Part shown: positions 27,971 to 36,493 of the stretch, in pieces
Numbering within the stretch: the first letter of the stretch is position 1
Layout: each line of letters opens with the position of its first letter
Assembly: GCF_029760955.1 (NCBI RefSeq)
Contig: NZ_CP121682.1
Span: forward strand, 3,534,001-3,598,000
Reading direction: 5' to 3'
Origin: Streptomyces cathayae
Lineage (GTDB): Bacteria > Actinomycetota > Actinomycetes > Streptomycetales > Streptomycetaceae
DNA: 64,000 bases
Program-made: the position numbers and the translations under genes
Notes under the pieces: model-generated
What the model was told of the DNA's origin: nothing
Seen by the model: the letters and a program-made list of their open reading frames with translations, nothing else
Database searches by the model: none

Positions 27971-29380
27971 ATGCCGCTGCACACCAAACCCCGGCGCGAC
28001 GAGCGCCCCTTGTCCGTCAACCCCTTCCTGGGGGCGGCGAACCCCGTCGGGGACATGACCGAGGCGCCGCCCAAGCACCGGATGCCCGACACTCCGATGG
28101 CGCCCTCGACGGCGTATCAGCTGGTGCACGACGAGCTGATGCTGGACGGCAACGCGCGGCTGAACCTGGCCACCTTCGTCACCACCTGGATGGAGCCGGA
28201 GGCCGGCGCCCTGATGGCGGAGTGCCGGGACAAGAACATGATCGACAAGGACGAGTACCCGCGCACCGCCGAGCTGGAACGGCGGTGCGTGTCGATGCTC
28301 GCGGACCTGTGGCACGCGCCCGACCCGGCGGCCGCCGTGGGCTGTTCGACGACCGGCTCGAGCGAGGCGTGCATGCTCGCCGGGATGGCGCTCAAGCGCC
28401 GCTGGACGCGGGACAACGCCGGCCGGTACCCGTCGAAGGACGCCCGGCCGAACCTCGTCATGGGCGTCAACGTCCAGGTCTGCTGGGACAAGTTCTGCAC
28501 CTTCTGGGAGGTGGAGGCCCGCCAGGTGCCCATGGAGGGCGACCGGTTCCACCTCGACCCGCGGGCCGCCGCCGAACTGTGCGACGAGAACACCATCGGC
28601 GTCGTCGGCGTCCTGGGCTCCACCTTCGACGGGTCCTACGAGCCGATCGCGGACCTGTGCGCGGCGCTGGACGAGCTCCAGGAGCGCACCGGCCTCGACG
28701 TCCCGGTGCACGTCGACGGGGCGTCCGGCGCGATGGTCGCGCCCTTCCTCGACGAGGACCTGGTGTGGGACTTCCGCCTCCCGCGCGTGGCCTCGATCAA
28801 CACCTCGGGGCACAAGTACGGACTGGTCTACCCGGGCGTCGGCTGGGCGCTCTGGCGGAACGCGGACGCCCTGCCCGAGGAACTGGTCTTCCGGGTGAAC
28901 TACCTGGGCGGCGACATGCCGACGTTCGCCCTGAACTTCTCCCGGCCGGGCGCCCAGGTCGTCGCGCAGTACTACACCTTCCTGCGGCTGGGCCGCGACG
29001 GCTACCGGGCCGTGCAGCAGGCCGCGCGGGACGTGGCCACGGGCCTCGCCGAGCGGATCGGGGCACTCGGCGACTTCCGGCTGCTGACCCGGGGCGACGA
29101 ACTGCCGGTGTTCGCGTTCACCACCGCGCCGGAGGTGACGGCGTTCGACGTCTTCGACGTGTCCCGGCGACTGCGGGAGAACGGCTGGCTGGTGCCCGCG
29201 TACACCTTCCCGGCGAACCGTCAGGACCTGTCGGTGCTGCGGGTGGTGTGCCGCAACGGCTTCTCCGAGGACCTCGCCGACCTGTTCGTCGAGGACCTGA
29301 CCCGCATCCTCCCGGACCTGCGCCGGCAGCCGCACCCCCTCACCCACGACAGGAGCGCGGCCACCGGCTTCCACCACTGA
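27971..29380 (+). CDS. gadB: Glutamate decarboxylase
   Basis: A 469-residue PLP enzyme that converts glutamate to GABA while consuming a proton. Conserved parts are NLATFVTTWMEPEA, IDKDEYPRTAELE, GCSTTGSSEACMLAGMALKRRW, PVHVDGASGAMVAPF, and SINTSGHKYGLVYPGVGW with the cofactor lysine Lys282. The length matches bacterial GadA/B. ATG at 27971 is preceded by GGAGGCACCC. No GABA/glutamate antiporter gene is nearby; the upstream neighbour is a ClC-type protein. The pair may serve intracellular pH control or GABA production. Confidence 0.93.
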   Translation: MPLHTKPRRDERPLSVNPFLGAANPVGDMTEAPPKHRMPDTPMAPSTAYQLVHDELMLDGNARLNLATFVTTWMEPEAGALMAECRDKNMIDKDEYPRTAELERRCVSMLADLWHAPDPAAAVGCSTTGSSEACMLAGMALKRRWTRDNAGRYPSKDARPNLVMGVNVQVCWDKFCTFWEVEARQVPMEGDRFHLDPRAAAELCDENTIGVVGVLGSTFDGSYEPIADLCAALDELQERTGLDVPVHVDGASGAMVAPFLDEDLVWDFRLPRVASINTSGHKYGLVYPGVGWALWRNADALPEELVFRVNYLGGDMPTFALNFSRPGAQVVAQYYTFLRLGRDGYRAVQQAARDVATGLAERIGALGDFRLLTRGDELPVFAFTTAPEVTAFDVFDVSRRLRENGWLVPAYTFPANRQDLSVLRVVCRNGFSEDLADLFVEDLTRILPDLRRQPHPLTHDRSAATGFHH

Positions 29381-29383
29381 CCG

Positions 29384-30142
29384 TCACCGGCTGAGCCGCG
29401 CGAACCTCCGTACCGCCAGCGGGAAGAACACGGCGAGCAGGGCCAGGGGCCAGGCGACGGCCGCCCACACGTGCCCCGGCTCGCCGTCGGAGCCGCCGAA
29501 CAGGTCGCGTACGGCCGTGGCGGTGTGGGACATCGGGTTCCACTGGACGACCGCGCCGAGCCAGCCGGGCATGGACTCGGGCGTGGCGATGGCGTTGGAC
29601 AGGAAACCGACCGGCCAGACCAGGATCTGTACCGCCTGCACCATCTCCGGCTTCCCGGCCACCAGCGCCAGGTGGATGCCGATCCAGAGCATCGCGAAAC
29701 GGAACAGCAGGAGCAGTCCCACGGCGCCCAGGAAGCCGGCCGCACTGCCGTGAGCGCGCCAGCCGAGCGCGGTGGCGACGGCGAGGAGCACCGCCAGTCC
29801 GAGCGCCGACTGCAGCATGTCGGCGGCGGAACGGCCCACCAGGACCGCGCCGTCGGCCATGGGCATCGAGCGGAAGCGGTCGATGACGCCCTTGTTCAGG
29901 TCCTGGGTGACGGCGATCATCGTGCCCTCCAGGCCGAAGGCCATGGTGAGCGCGAGCACGCCGGGGAGCAGGTAGTCGAGGTAGTCGCCGCTCACGCCCC
30001 GGCCGCCGCCGATCAGGTAGCCGAACATCAGCAGCAGCATCACGGGGAAGACCAGGTTCACCACCACCGCCACCGGCTGGCGGCCCCAGCGGGCGAGTTC
30101 GCGGCGGGTCATGGTCCAGGAGTCGGTCAGGGCGTACGTCAT
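29384..30142 (-). CDS. ABC-2 type multidrug exporter permease (DrrB-like)
   Basis: A permease of about 252 residues with six transmembrane helices. It resembles DrrB of daunorubicin exporters: [20 protein letters not shown] at the N-terminus, [15 protein letters not shown], and [20 protein letters not shown] followed by [20 protein letters not shown] at 30142 is preferred; an in-frame TTG at 30151 overlaps the ATPase stop and is also possible. It works with the ATPase encoded immediately upstream. The PadR gene and operator at the head of the unit indicate drug-inducible or stress-inducible export. Confidence 0.87.
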   Translation of the reverse strand: MTYALTDSWTMTRRELARWGRQPVAVVVNLVFPVMLLLMFGYLIGGGRGVSGDYLDYLLPGVLALTMAFGLEGTMIAVTQDLNKGVIDRFRSMPMADGAVLVGRSAADMLQSALGLAVLLAVATALGWRAHGSAAGFLGAVGLLLLFRFAMLWIGIHLALVAGKPEMVQAVQILVWPVGFLSNAIATPESMPGWLGAVVQWNPMSHTATAVRDLFGGSDGEPGHVWAAVAWPLALLAVFFPLAVRRFARLSR

Positions 30143-30147
30143 GGTGG

Positions 30148-31113
30148 TCAAGCGGCCTCCTTCACTCGGTCGTCACGCCCGGTCAGGCGCAGGAACACCT
30201 CGTCGAGCGTGGGCCTGCGCAGGGCGATGTCCTCGGCCTCGATGCCCGCCGCCTCCAACGCCCGGACGACGCCAGCGAGGGCCGCCATGCGGTCGGTGAC
30301 CGGGGCGCTGAGCAGCCGTCGGTCCGGATCCACGGTCACCGTGTCCTTCGGTACGGGCAGCAGGGCGACGGCCGCGCCCAGCTGCCCGGCGTCGCGCAGG
30401 ACGACGTCGATACGGTCGCCGCCAGTGGCTGCCTTGAGCTCGTCCGCGGTGCCGTCGGCGATGACCCGGCCGGTGTCGACCAGCGAGATGCGGTCGGCGA
30501 GCTGGTCGGCCTCCTCCAGGTACTGGGTGGTGAGCAGGACGGTCGTCCCGCCGTCGACCAGGGAACGGACCGAGTCCCACACCTCCGCACGGCCGCGCGG
30601 GTCCAGGCCGGTGGTCGGTTCGTCCAGGAAGAGCACCTCCGGTTCGGTGATCAGGGAGGCGGCGAGGTCCAGGCGGCGCCGCATGCCTCCGCTGTACTGC
30701 CGTACCGCCTTGCGGCCGGTGTCGGCGAGGTCGAAGCGCGCCAGGAGTTCGTCGGCCCGCACGCGGGCGCGCCGCGCGCCCAGGTGGTGCAGCCGGCCGA
30801 ACAGTTCGAGGTTCTGCCGGCCGCCGAGTTCCTCGTCGAGGGCCGCGTGCTGGCCGAGCAGGCCGATGCGCCGCCGTACCGCGTACGCCTCGCGCACCAC
30901 GTCGTGGCCCGCCACCTCGACCCGGCCCGCGTCGGGGCGCAGCAGGGTGGCCAGGATCCGGACCAGGGTGGTCTTGCCCGCGCCGTTCGGGCCGAGCACC
31001 CCGTGCACCGTGCCGCGCGCGACCGTGAGGTCGAGCCCGTCCAGCGCGGGGCCACTGCTGCCGCCCCGGTATGTCTTGCGTGCTTCCTCGACGATGATCG
31101 CCGCGTCGGACAC
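30148..31113 (-). CDS. ABC transporter ATPase (DrrA-like)
   Basis: A 321-residue nucleotide-binding protein with Walker [10 protein letters not shown]-loop [14 protein letters not shown], signature [12 protein letters not shown], Walker [14 protein letters not shown] and the H-region [15 protein letters not shown]. The extended C-terminal domain ending [18 protein letters not shown] is typical of DrrA exporters. GTG at 31113 was chosen over the upstream TTG because GAGGGAG lies at proper spacing. It is preceded by a palindromic operator and the padR gene, and overlaps or abuts the permease gene. Confidence 0.92.
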   Translation of the reverse strand: MSDAAIIVEEARKTYRGGSSGPALDGLDLTVARGTVHGVLGPNGAGKTTLVRILATLLRPDAGRVEVAGHDVVREAYAVRRRIGLLGQHAALDEELGGRQNLELFGRLHHLGARRARVRADELLARFDLADTGRKAVRQYSGGMRRRLDLAASLITEPEVLFLDEPTTGLDPRGRAEVWDSVRSLVDGGTTVLLTTQYLEEADQLADRISLVDTGRVIADGTADELKAATGGDRIDVVLRDAGQLGAAVALLPVPKDTVTVDPDRRLLSAPVTDRMAALAGVVRALEAAGIEAEDIALRRPTLDEVFLRLTGRDDRVKEAA

Positions 31114-31127
31114 AGAAACTCCCTCAC

Positions 31128-31143
31128 TAGTCAAAGTTGACTA
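31128..31143. promoter_or_regulatory. Putative PadR operator upstream of the ABC exporter
   Basis: A perfect 16-bp palindrome, TAGTCAAAGTTGACTA, 15 bp upstream of the exporter ATPase start. A related site with the same TCAA-NN-TTGA core lies 40 bp away, overlapping the padR stop codon. Confidence 0.6.
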
Positions 31144-31177
31144 CGAATGCGGACCGTACAACCCGACCACCTATTGG

Positions 31178-31187
31178 TCAAACTTGA
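31178..31187. promoter_or_regulatory. Second TCAA-AC-TTGA half-palindrome at the padR stop codon
   Basis: TCAAACTTGA is an inverted repeat with the same core as the site at 31131-31140. It touches the padR stop codon. The two may be co-bound by PadR to control the padR-exporter unit. Confidence 0.45.
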
Positions 31188-31829
31188 TTAGCGGGAATCT
31201 CCGGGGTGCCGCTCCTCCGTCGCGTACGGGTTCTCCTGGTCCTCGGCCAGGACGCCGACGAACGGCTCGCCCTCCCCGGCGAAGGTGTAGGCCCCGGCCT
31301 CGATCCGTCCGACCAGCCCTCTGGTCCACGCGGCCTCGGCGTCGGCCGTGTGCACCCACAGGTTCATGATCTCGCCGATGTGCCCCAGCTGCTCGGGGCC
31401 CTCCTCGGGCACGTAGTGCTCGAGGACGGCGGCCCGCCACTCCTCGATGCGCCGGGTCCGCTCCTCGAGCAGCGCCGTCGCCTCCTGTCGTGGCAGATCG
31501 ACGACGAAGCCGATGGCCGCCGACTTCACGTCCATCTTCTGGTCGTAGGAGACGAGGGCCTCGCGCAGCAGCCTGAAGTACTCCTCGTCGCCCGCCGCCG
31601 TGATCTCGTACTCGGTGCGCGGCGGGCCGCCGGCCGTCGAGGGCGCGATCTCGTGCGCGTGCAGCAGTCCCTGCTTCGCCATCTGCTTCAGGGCGTGGTA
31701 GATCGAGCCGGGCTTGGCGTTGGACCACTCGTGCGCGCCCCAGTACTCCAGGTCGTTGCGCACCTGGTAGCCGTGGGCCCGCCCGTGCTGGCGCACCGCG
31801 CCGAGCACGAGGAGACGGATCGCTGACAT
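31188..31829 (-). CDS. PadR-family transcriptional regulator
   Basis: A 213-residue regulator. The winged helix is IRLLVLGAVRQHGRAHGYQV (4-23), then WSNAKPGSIYHALKQMAKQG and the wing TEYEITAAGDEEYF. A C-terminal helical domain for dimerisation (about 95-185) follows. PadR proteins repress phenolic-stress or multidrug-export genes and are released by ligand binding. It is the first gene before a DrrAB-like exporter on the same strand, which it probably represses. The ligand is unknown. Confidence 0.88.
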   Translation of the reverse strand: MSAIRLLVLGAVRQHGRAHGYQVRNDLEYWGAHEWSNAKPGSIYHALKQMAKQGLLHAHEIAPSTAGGPPRTEYEITAAGDEEYFRLLREALVSYDQKMDVKSAAIGFVVDLPRQEATALLEERTRRIEEWRAAVLEHYVPEEGPEQLGHIGEIMNLWVHTADAEAAWTRGLVGRIEAGAYTFAGEGEPFVGVLAEDQENPYATEERHPGDSR

Positions 31830-31854
31830 GCGCCCCAGCGTAGGACGCCACGGC

Positions 31855-32403
31855 TCACTCCCAGGAGCTGCCCTGCTCCTTGGCGACCAGTTCGAAGGCC
31901 GTGGCCCCGTCCAGGGATTCGCGGACGATGTCGGCGTGGCCGGCGTGCCGGGCGGTCTCGCGGATCAGGTGCAGGCACAGCCAGCGCATCGAGAGCCACT
32001 CCTCCTTCGGGTTCCAGGACGTCCTCTCCAGCAGGAAGGTGTCGTCGAGGCTGGGCACCGAGCGGATGAACGACTCCGTCTCGGCGGCCACCTTCTCGTA
32101 GGACGCGAGAGTGGACTCCACGGTCTCGTCGCCGACCAGTCGGAAGCACTCGTGCCAGTTCGACTCGTCCCGGTGGACGGCCGGCGGCTCGCCCTTGGCC
32201 CGGGCGATCCAGCCCTGCTCGACCTCGGCGACGTGCTTGAGCAGCCCGGCCAGGGACAGTTCACTGGCACTGGGGCGGGAGGACGCCTGCTCCTCCGTGA
32301 GGCCGAGCAGTGCCCGCCGGATGCCGCCGCGCTGCTCGGCGATGAAGGACAGGAGCGCGCCCCGCTCGTCGCCCCGCTCCTCTGGACCCACGTGAGTGAC
32401 CAT
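31855..32403 (-). CDS. DinB-family (DUF664, mini-circle type) protein
   Basis: A 182-residue four-helix-bundle protein of the DinB/DUF664 group. The metal-site histidines expected for the fold appear as LAGLLKHVAEVEQGWI, near residue 55, and LHLIRETARHAGHADIVRES, near 147. Some DinB relatives are thiol-dependent S-transferases using mycothiol or bacillithiol; this one is not assigned. ATG at 32403 is used because upstream in-frame codons are not conserved. It lies 25 bp upstream of padR on the same strand and may be cotranscribed. Confidence 0.8.
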   Translation of the reverse strand: MVTHVGPEERGDERGALLSFIAEQRGGIRRALLGLTEEQASSRPSASELSLAGLLKHVAEVEQGWIARAKGEPPAVHRDESNWHECFRLVGDETVESTLASYEKVAAETESFIRSVPSLDDTFLLERTSWNPKEEWLSMRWLCLHLIRETARHAGHADIVRESLDGATAFELVAKEQGSSWE

Positions 32404-32465
32404 GACCGTCTGCCTTCCGTCGTTCCGCCGCAGGTGGCCCCTGCCGGCTGACACCGACGACGCTA

Positions 32466-32502
32466 CGGGCCGATGAGGACAGGTCCTGTCCTCATCGGCC
32501 CG
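32466..32502 (-). terminator. Terminator after the aldehyde dehydrogenase gene
   Basis: An 18-bp palindrome (CGGGCCGATGAGGACAGG with its complement at 32485-32502) centred on one base, which would fold with a small loop. It lies downstream of the minus-strand aldehyde dehydrogenase. Confidence 0.7.
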
Positions 32503-32520
32503 GGCGGGAGGAGAAGGGGG

Positions 32521-33981
32521 TCAGAACGGGAACCCGCTCCTGCCGTGCTGCACCGAGATCCACTTCGTCGTGGTGAAGGCGTCCAGCATCGTGTCGCCGT
32601 TCAGCCGGCCGATGCCGGAGTGCTTCTCGCCGCCGAAGGGGACGATCGGCTCGTCGTGCACGGTGCCGTCGTTCACGTGGAACATCCCCGTGTCGACCTG
32701 CTTGGCGAAGTTCACCCCGCGCTCGATGTCACCGGTGTGCACGGCCCCGCTCAGGCCGTACGGGGTGTCGTTGACGAGGCGGACGGCCTCCTCCTCCCCG
32801 TCGAAGGGGATCAGGAAGACGACCGGGCCGAACACCTCCTGCTGGAGCAGGGCCGAGTCGGCGGGGACACCGGTGAGCACGGACGGCTCCAGCAGGTTGT
32901 CGGTCCGCGTGCCGTGCACCGGCGCGGTCGCGCCCTCGGCGAGCGCCTGCTCGACGACACCGGCCAGGGCGTCCGCCTGCTGCGAGTTGATCACCGGGCC
33001 GATGACGGTCTCGGGGTCGCGCGGGTCGCCGACCTTGAGGGACTTCACCTTGGCGACGAACTTCTCGGTGAACTCGTCGGCCACCGCCCGGTCCACCAGC
33101 ACCCGGTTGGCGGCCATGCAGACCTGCCCCTGGTGGACGTACCGGCTGAAGACGGCCGCGTCGACGGCGTAGTCGACGTCCGCGTCGTCGAGGACCACCA
33201 GTGCGCTGTTGCCGCCGAGTTCGAGGACCGAGCGCTTGAACAGGGAGGCGCAGACGGTGGCGACATGACGGCCGACCTTGTCGGAGCCGGTGAAGGAGAT
33301 GACCTTCGGGACCGGGTGCTCCAGGAAGGCGTCGCCGATCTCCGCGATGTCGGTGATCACGACGTTCAGCAGGCCGCCCGGCAGGCCGGCGTCCTCGAAG
33401 ATCCTGGCGATCAGCGAGCCGCCGACGATCGGGGTGTTCTGGTGCGGCTTGAGCACCACGCCGTTGCCGAGCGCCAGCGCCGGGGCGACCGACTTCAGCG
33501 ACAGCAGGAACGGGAAGTTGAAGGGGCTGATCACACCCACGACGCCGACGGGCACGCGGTAGACGCGGTTCTCCTTGCCGTCCACCGGCGAGGGGATGAT
33601 CCGGCCCTCCGGACTCAACGCCAGGTGCACCGCCTCGCGCAGGAACTCCTTGGCGAGGTGGAGCTCGAAGGCGGCCTTCAGGCGCGTACCGCCGAGTTCG
33701 GCGACGATCGCGTCGGAGATCTCCTCCTCGCGCTCCTCGACCAGCCTGAGCGCCTTCTCGAACACCGCGCGGCGGGCGTAGGGGTTGGTCACCGCCCACT
33801 GCTTCTGCGCGCGGGCCGCCGCACGGTACGCCTCGTCGACCTCGTCGACGGTGGCTATCGTGATCGACGCCAGCTTCTCGTCGTCGTACGGATTGAAGTC
33901 GATGATGTCCCAGGAACCGGTTCCCGGGCGCCACTCACCGTCGATGTACTGCTGGGCCAGGTCGGTGAAGTACGACGACAT
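32521..33981 (-). CDS. NAD(P)-dependent aldehyde dehydrogenase
   Basis: A 486-residue enzyme of the aldehyde dehydrogenase superfamily, close to benzaldehyde/vanillin dehydrogenase-like members. Motifs are GVISPFNFPFLLSLK, the nucleotide-binding FTGSDKVGRHVA, the catalytic general base Glu254 in LELGGNSALV, the nucleophile Cys288 in HQGQVCMAANR, and EVFGPVVFLIPF. The substrate cannot be fixed from the sequence; an aromatic aldehyde is plausible. ATG at 33981 begins with the conserved N-terminus. It is monocistronic with a terminator downstream. Confidence 0.9.
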   Translation of the reverse strand: MSSYFTDLAQQYIDGEWRPGTGSWDIIDFNPYDDEKLASITIATVDEVDEAYRAAARAQKQWAVTNPYARRAVFEKALRLVEEREEEISDAIVAELGGTRLKAAFELHLAKEFLREAVHLALSPEGRIIPSPVDGKENRVYRVPVGVVGVISPFNFPFLLSLKSVAPALALGNGVVLKPHQNTPIVGGSLIARIFEDAGLPGGLLNVVITDIAEIGDAFLEHPVPKVISFTGSDKVGRHVATVCASLFKRSVLELGGNSALVVLDDADVDYAVDAAVFSRYVHQGQVCMAANRVLVDRAVADEFTEKFVAKVKSLKVGDPRDPETVIGPVINSQQADALAGVVEQALAEGATAPVHGTRTDNLLEPSVLTGVPADSALLQQEVFGPVVFLIPFDGEEEAVRLVNDTPYGLSGAVHTGDIERGVNFAKQVDTGMFHVNDGTVHDEPIVPFGGEKHSGIGRLNGDTMLDAFTTTKWISVQHGRSGFPF

Positions 33982-34072
33982 GTGATCCCTCAACCCCTCG
34001 ATCCCTCGCTGCCGGACCGGGCCCGCCCCGACCGGCCTCATGCTGCTGATCGTTCGTCATCGTACTTGTGTT

Positions 34073-34933
34073 TCAAGAGAGTTGAAGGAGTCCTCGGAGA
34101 AGGTCCCGGCTCTCCGAGAGCCCCGGGCTGTCCTGCTGGAGCTCCTTGAGCGCCTTCTCGTACTGGGCGACGTCCTCGGCCTTGTCGAGGTACAGCGCGC
34201 TCGTCAGCTGCTCCAGGTAGACGACGTCCGACAGGTCGGACTCGGGGAAGCTGAGGATGGTGAACGCGCCGGACTCGCCGGAGTGGCCGCCGAGACCGAA
34301 CGGCATGACCTGCAGCCGGACGTTGGGCCGCTCGGAGACCTCGATCAGATGCTGGAGCTGGCCCCGCATCACCTCGCGGTCCCCGTACGGGCGGCGCAAC
34401 GCGGCCTCGTCGAGGATGATGTGGAACTCGGGGGCGTTCTCGGAGAGCAGGTACTTCTGCCGCTCCAGGCGCAGCGCCACCCGCCGTTCGACGTCGGCCT
34501 CGCTCGCGCCCTGCATGCCGCGCCGGACCACCGCGCGCGCGTACCCCTCGGTCTGCAACAGGCCGTGCACGAACTGCACCTCGTACACCCTGATCAGCGT
34601 GGCGGCGCCCTCGAGGCCCACATAGGTGGGGAACCAGCTGGGCAGCACGTCCGAGTAACTGTGCCACCAGCCCGCGACGTTGGCCTCCCGGGCCAGGGCG
34701 AGGAGCGAGGCGCGCTCCTGCTCGTCCGCGATGCCGTACAGCGTCAGCAGGTCCTCCACGTCCCTGGTCTTGAAGCTCACCCGGCCCAACTCCATCCGGC
34801 TGATCTTCGATTCGGAGGCGCGGATCGAATACCCCGCGGCCTCTCGCGTGATCCCCCGAGCCTCACGCAGTCGCCTGAGTTGTGATCCGAGCAGCATGCG
34901 CCGCACCACCGATCCCGGCTCTCCCGCGCTCAC
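34073..34933 (-). CDS. XRE-family regulator with DUF5753 (WhiJ-type)
   Basis: A 286-residue regulator. The N-terminal helix-turn-helix covers LGSQLRRLREARGITREAAG and SIRASESKISRMELGRVSFK. The C-terminal DUF5753 domain includes YEVQFVHGLLQTEGYARAVV and PYGDREVMRGQLQHLIEVSE. It is of the WhiJ class that is amplified in Streptomyces and linked to control of development and antibiotic production. Such genes usually accompany a DUF397 small protein and a HATPase protein, both present just to the right. GTG at 34933 has GGGAGG at good spacing. Its presumed target is a repeat motif found both upstream of itself and upstream of the DUF397 gene. Confidence 0.88.
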   Translation of the reverse strand: MSAGEPGSVVRRMLLGSQLRRLREARGITREAAGYSIRASESKISRMELGRVSFKTRDVEDLLTLYGIADEQERASLLALAREANVAGWWHSYSDVLPSWFPTYVGLEGAATLIRVYEVQFVHGLLQTEGYARAVVRRGMQGASEADVERRVALRLERQKYLLSENAPEFHIILDEAALRRPYGDREVMRGQLQHLIEVSERPNVRLQVMPFGLGGHSGESGAFTILSFPESDLSDVVYLEQLTSALYLDKAEDVAQYEKALKELQQDSPGLSESRDLLRGLLQLS

Positions 34934-35259
34934 GTTCGCCAGCCTCCCCAACGTCTGCCAGGGCCCGAAGTCTGCCACTAAAACACTCCGAGCAGTACTC
35001 GGGCGGTTACGGAAACGGAATCGAGCCAGGGGTTCCGTTCGGGAAGGAACACGGTTCGGGCAACAGGAGGGGCTGAGGGGACGGAAAGACGACGGAAAGG
35101 TGACGGAAAAATTGACCAACAAGCGGTACGGGAGGGGCCATTCCGGTCAGCTGCACGTGCATCTGCCCTTGCATCTGCCTTGCGCATCCGAAACCATGGC
35201 CTTCGCACCACCGCCGTATCGCCGTATCGCTACGACCGCGAATTCCGGGAGTGCCTCGC
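34934..35259. other. Divergent regulatory region of the WhiJ-type module
   Basis: No gene was recognised in this gap of about 325 bases. It contains a 12-bp-period direct repeat of TGCATCTGCC (35158-35167 and 35170-35179, with a weaker third copy) and the palindromic TGCACGTGCA at 35152-35161. Confidence 0.5.
35152..35179. promoter_or_regulatory. Shared repeat motif, copy 1 (12-bp-period TGCATCTGCC)
   Basis: TGCACGTGCATCTGCCC at 35152-35168 is the exact reverse complement of the 17-base sequence at 36229-36245. A second TGCATCTGCC follows at 12-bp spacing. It is a candidate operator of the WhiJ-type regulator. Confidence 0.55.
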
Positions 35260-35760
35260 ATGGGGACGAATGGATCGACCATGCTCGAGCCGTTACGGCA
35301 GGGCCTTCCGCCGCTGGACCCCGCGGCCGTGTCCGACGCCGCCTCCTGCTCCCTCCCCGCCCGCTACGAGGCGGTGCGCGAGGCCCGCCGGTTCACCCGG
35401 AAGACCTGTGACCAGTGGGACGTGGGCGACCGTTTCGACGATGCGTGTCTGGTCGTCTCCGAGCTGGTGACCAACGCCCTGCGGCACGGCATGCCGGCCG
35501 CGGCGCCACGGCTGACGGGGCAGGAACCGCCGGTGCGGCTGCACCTGATGCGGTGGACCGGGCGGCTGGTGTGCGCGGTGCGCGACCCCAGCCACGACAG
35601 TCCCGTCGCCGGTGCGGCGGGCGACTTCTCCGCCGAGTCGGGCCGCGGACTGCTGCTGGTCGAATCGCTCAGCGACAGCTGGGGCTGGCAGCCGACGAGG
35701 GGGGCGCTCGGCAGCAAGGTGGTCTGGGCCCTGTTCCGGCTGCGCGATCCCGTCGTGTGA
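35260..35760 (+). CDS. HATPase-domain protein (anti-sigma-factor-kinase-like)
   Basis: A 166-residue protein with a GHKL ATPase fold like SpoIIAB/RsbW. It shows ARRFTRKTCDQW, VVSELVTNALRHGM (N box with the Mg-binding Asn), VRDPSHDSP (G1-like, Asp) and SGRGLLLVESLSDSWGW (G2). The kinase partner surface of true anti-sigma factors cannot be judged here. In Streptomyces, these small ATPases are commonly encoded next to WhiJ-type and DUF397 genes, as here. The start may be ATG 35260 or ATG 35281. Confidence 0.83.
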   Translation: MGTNGSTMLEPLRQGLPPLDPAAVSDAASCSLPARYEAVREARRFTRKTCDQWDVGDRFDDACLVVSELVTNALRHGMPAAAPRLTGQEPPVRLHLMRWTGRLVCAVRDPSHDSPVAGAAGDFSAESGRGLLLVESLSDSWGWQPTRGALGSKVVWALFRLRDPVV

Positions 35761-35838
35761 CGCGACGCCGCGCGCCTGGACACCGTCTTCCCTCTACGCG
35801 CGTCACCGCCCCGGAGCCGGGGACGGAGGGCCGCCGGG

Positions 35839-36138
35839 TCAGCCGGCGACGAGGTGGTCGAACTCGCCGTCCTTGACGCCGAGCAGCATCGCCTCGATCT
35901 CCGCGCGGGTGTAGACGAGCGCGGGCCCCTCGGGAAAGCGGGAGTTGCGCACCGCCACCTCACCCCCGGGCAGCCGGGCGAACTCCACGCAGGATCCCTG
36001 CGAATTGCTGTGCCGGCTCTTCTGCCAGACCACGCCGTCCAGCCCGGTGGCCGCCATGCCGTTGTACACGCGGGACGCGCCGGCGCCGTCGTACACGTCC
36101 CCCTCGTACACGTCGCCGTCGTACACGTCGTGGTCCAC
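35839..36138 (-). CDS. DUF397 small protein of the WhiJ-type module
   Basis: A 99-residue protein ending in the DUF397 domain: GVVWQKSRHSNSQGSCVEFA, then VAVRNSRFPEGPALVYTRAE, then GVKDGEFDHLV. DUF397 proteins are small partners of WhiJ-type regulators; how they act is not settled. The N-terminus carries a short repeat, DVYDGDVYEGDVYDG, encoded by three 15-base units. GTG at 36138 has GGGGAG six bases upstream, so it is preferred to the GTG at 36159. Confidence 0.82.
   Translation of the reverse strand: MDHDVYDGDVYEGDVYDGAGASRVYNGMAATGLDGVVWQKSRHSNSQGSCVEFARLPGGEVAVRNSRFPEGPALVYTRAEIEAMLLGVKDGEFDHLVAG
36090..36135. repeat. 15-bp coding repeat in the DUF397 gene
   Basis: Three copies of a 15-base unit containing GTACACGTC begin at 36091, 36106 and 36121. 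They encode a (D/G)VY(D/E)GD repeat ahead of the DUF397 domain. Confidence 0.7.
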
Positions 36139-36493
36139 AGGTCGCTCCCCGGTGTGCACTGGCTGGTGTGGCCATCGATGCAGTGGTCAACTGATCCGGA
36201 TCATAGCTTTGTTCATGTGCAAACGCATGGGCAGATGCACGTGCACGCGGGGTGCTCCTGCGGTTACAGCGTTGCCGCCGGGCCTGCCGGTCCCCGTCTG
36301 GAAGTGAGACGCACACAAGGGCTCTCCTGTTCCCTTGTGTGTCTTCGTGTGTCCTTCAGTGCCCTGCTTAGTCCTGCAAGCGGTCTCTTTTTCGGTGCGC
36401 GGTGTCACCGGGGTGGTCGGGCGCCGGGTACGTCCTGTTAGCTGACTCCGGCCGTTCCGGCCGACGGGGCCGACCACAGCTAGGGGGCTTGCG
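36139..36493. other. Intergenic region upstream of the DUF397 gene
   Basis: No gene recognised. The left half is relatively AT-rich (ATCATAGCTTTGTTCATG) and carries the shared motif at 36229-36245. The right half has loosely repeated TTGTGTGTCTTCGTGTGTCC (about 36333-36352) with no clear function. Confidence 0.45.
36229..36245. promoter_or_regulatory. Shared repeat motif, copy 2
   Basis: GGGCAGATGCACGTGCA is exactly the inverse of the motif at 35152-35168. It lies about 90 bp upstream of the DUF397 gene start. On the minus strand a weaker TGCGTTTGCA copy follows at about the same 12-bp period. Confidence 0.55.

Noticed and set aside
34934..35259. A riboswitch or small RNA in the WhiJ-type intergenic gap
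   Set aside because: The repeats look like protein-binding direct repeats; no conserved riboswitch fold is visible.
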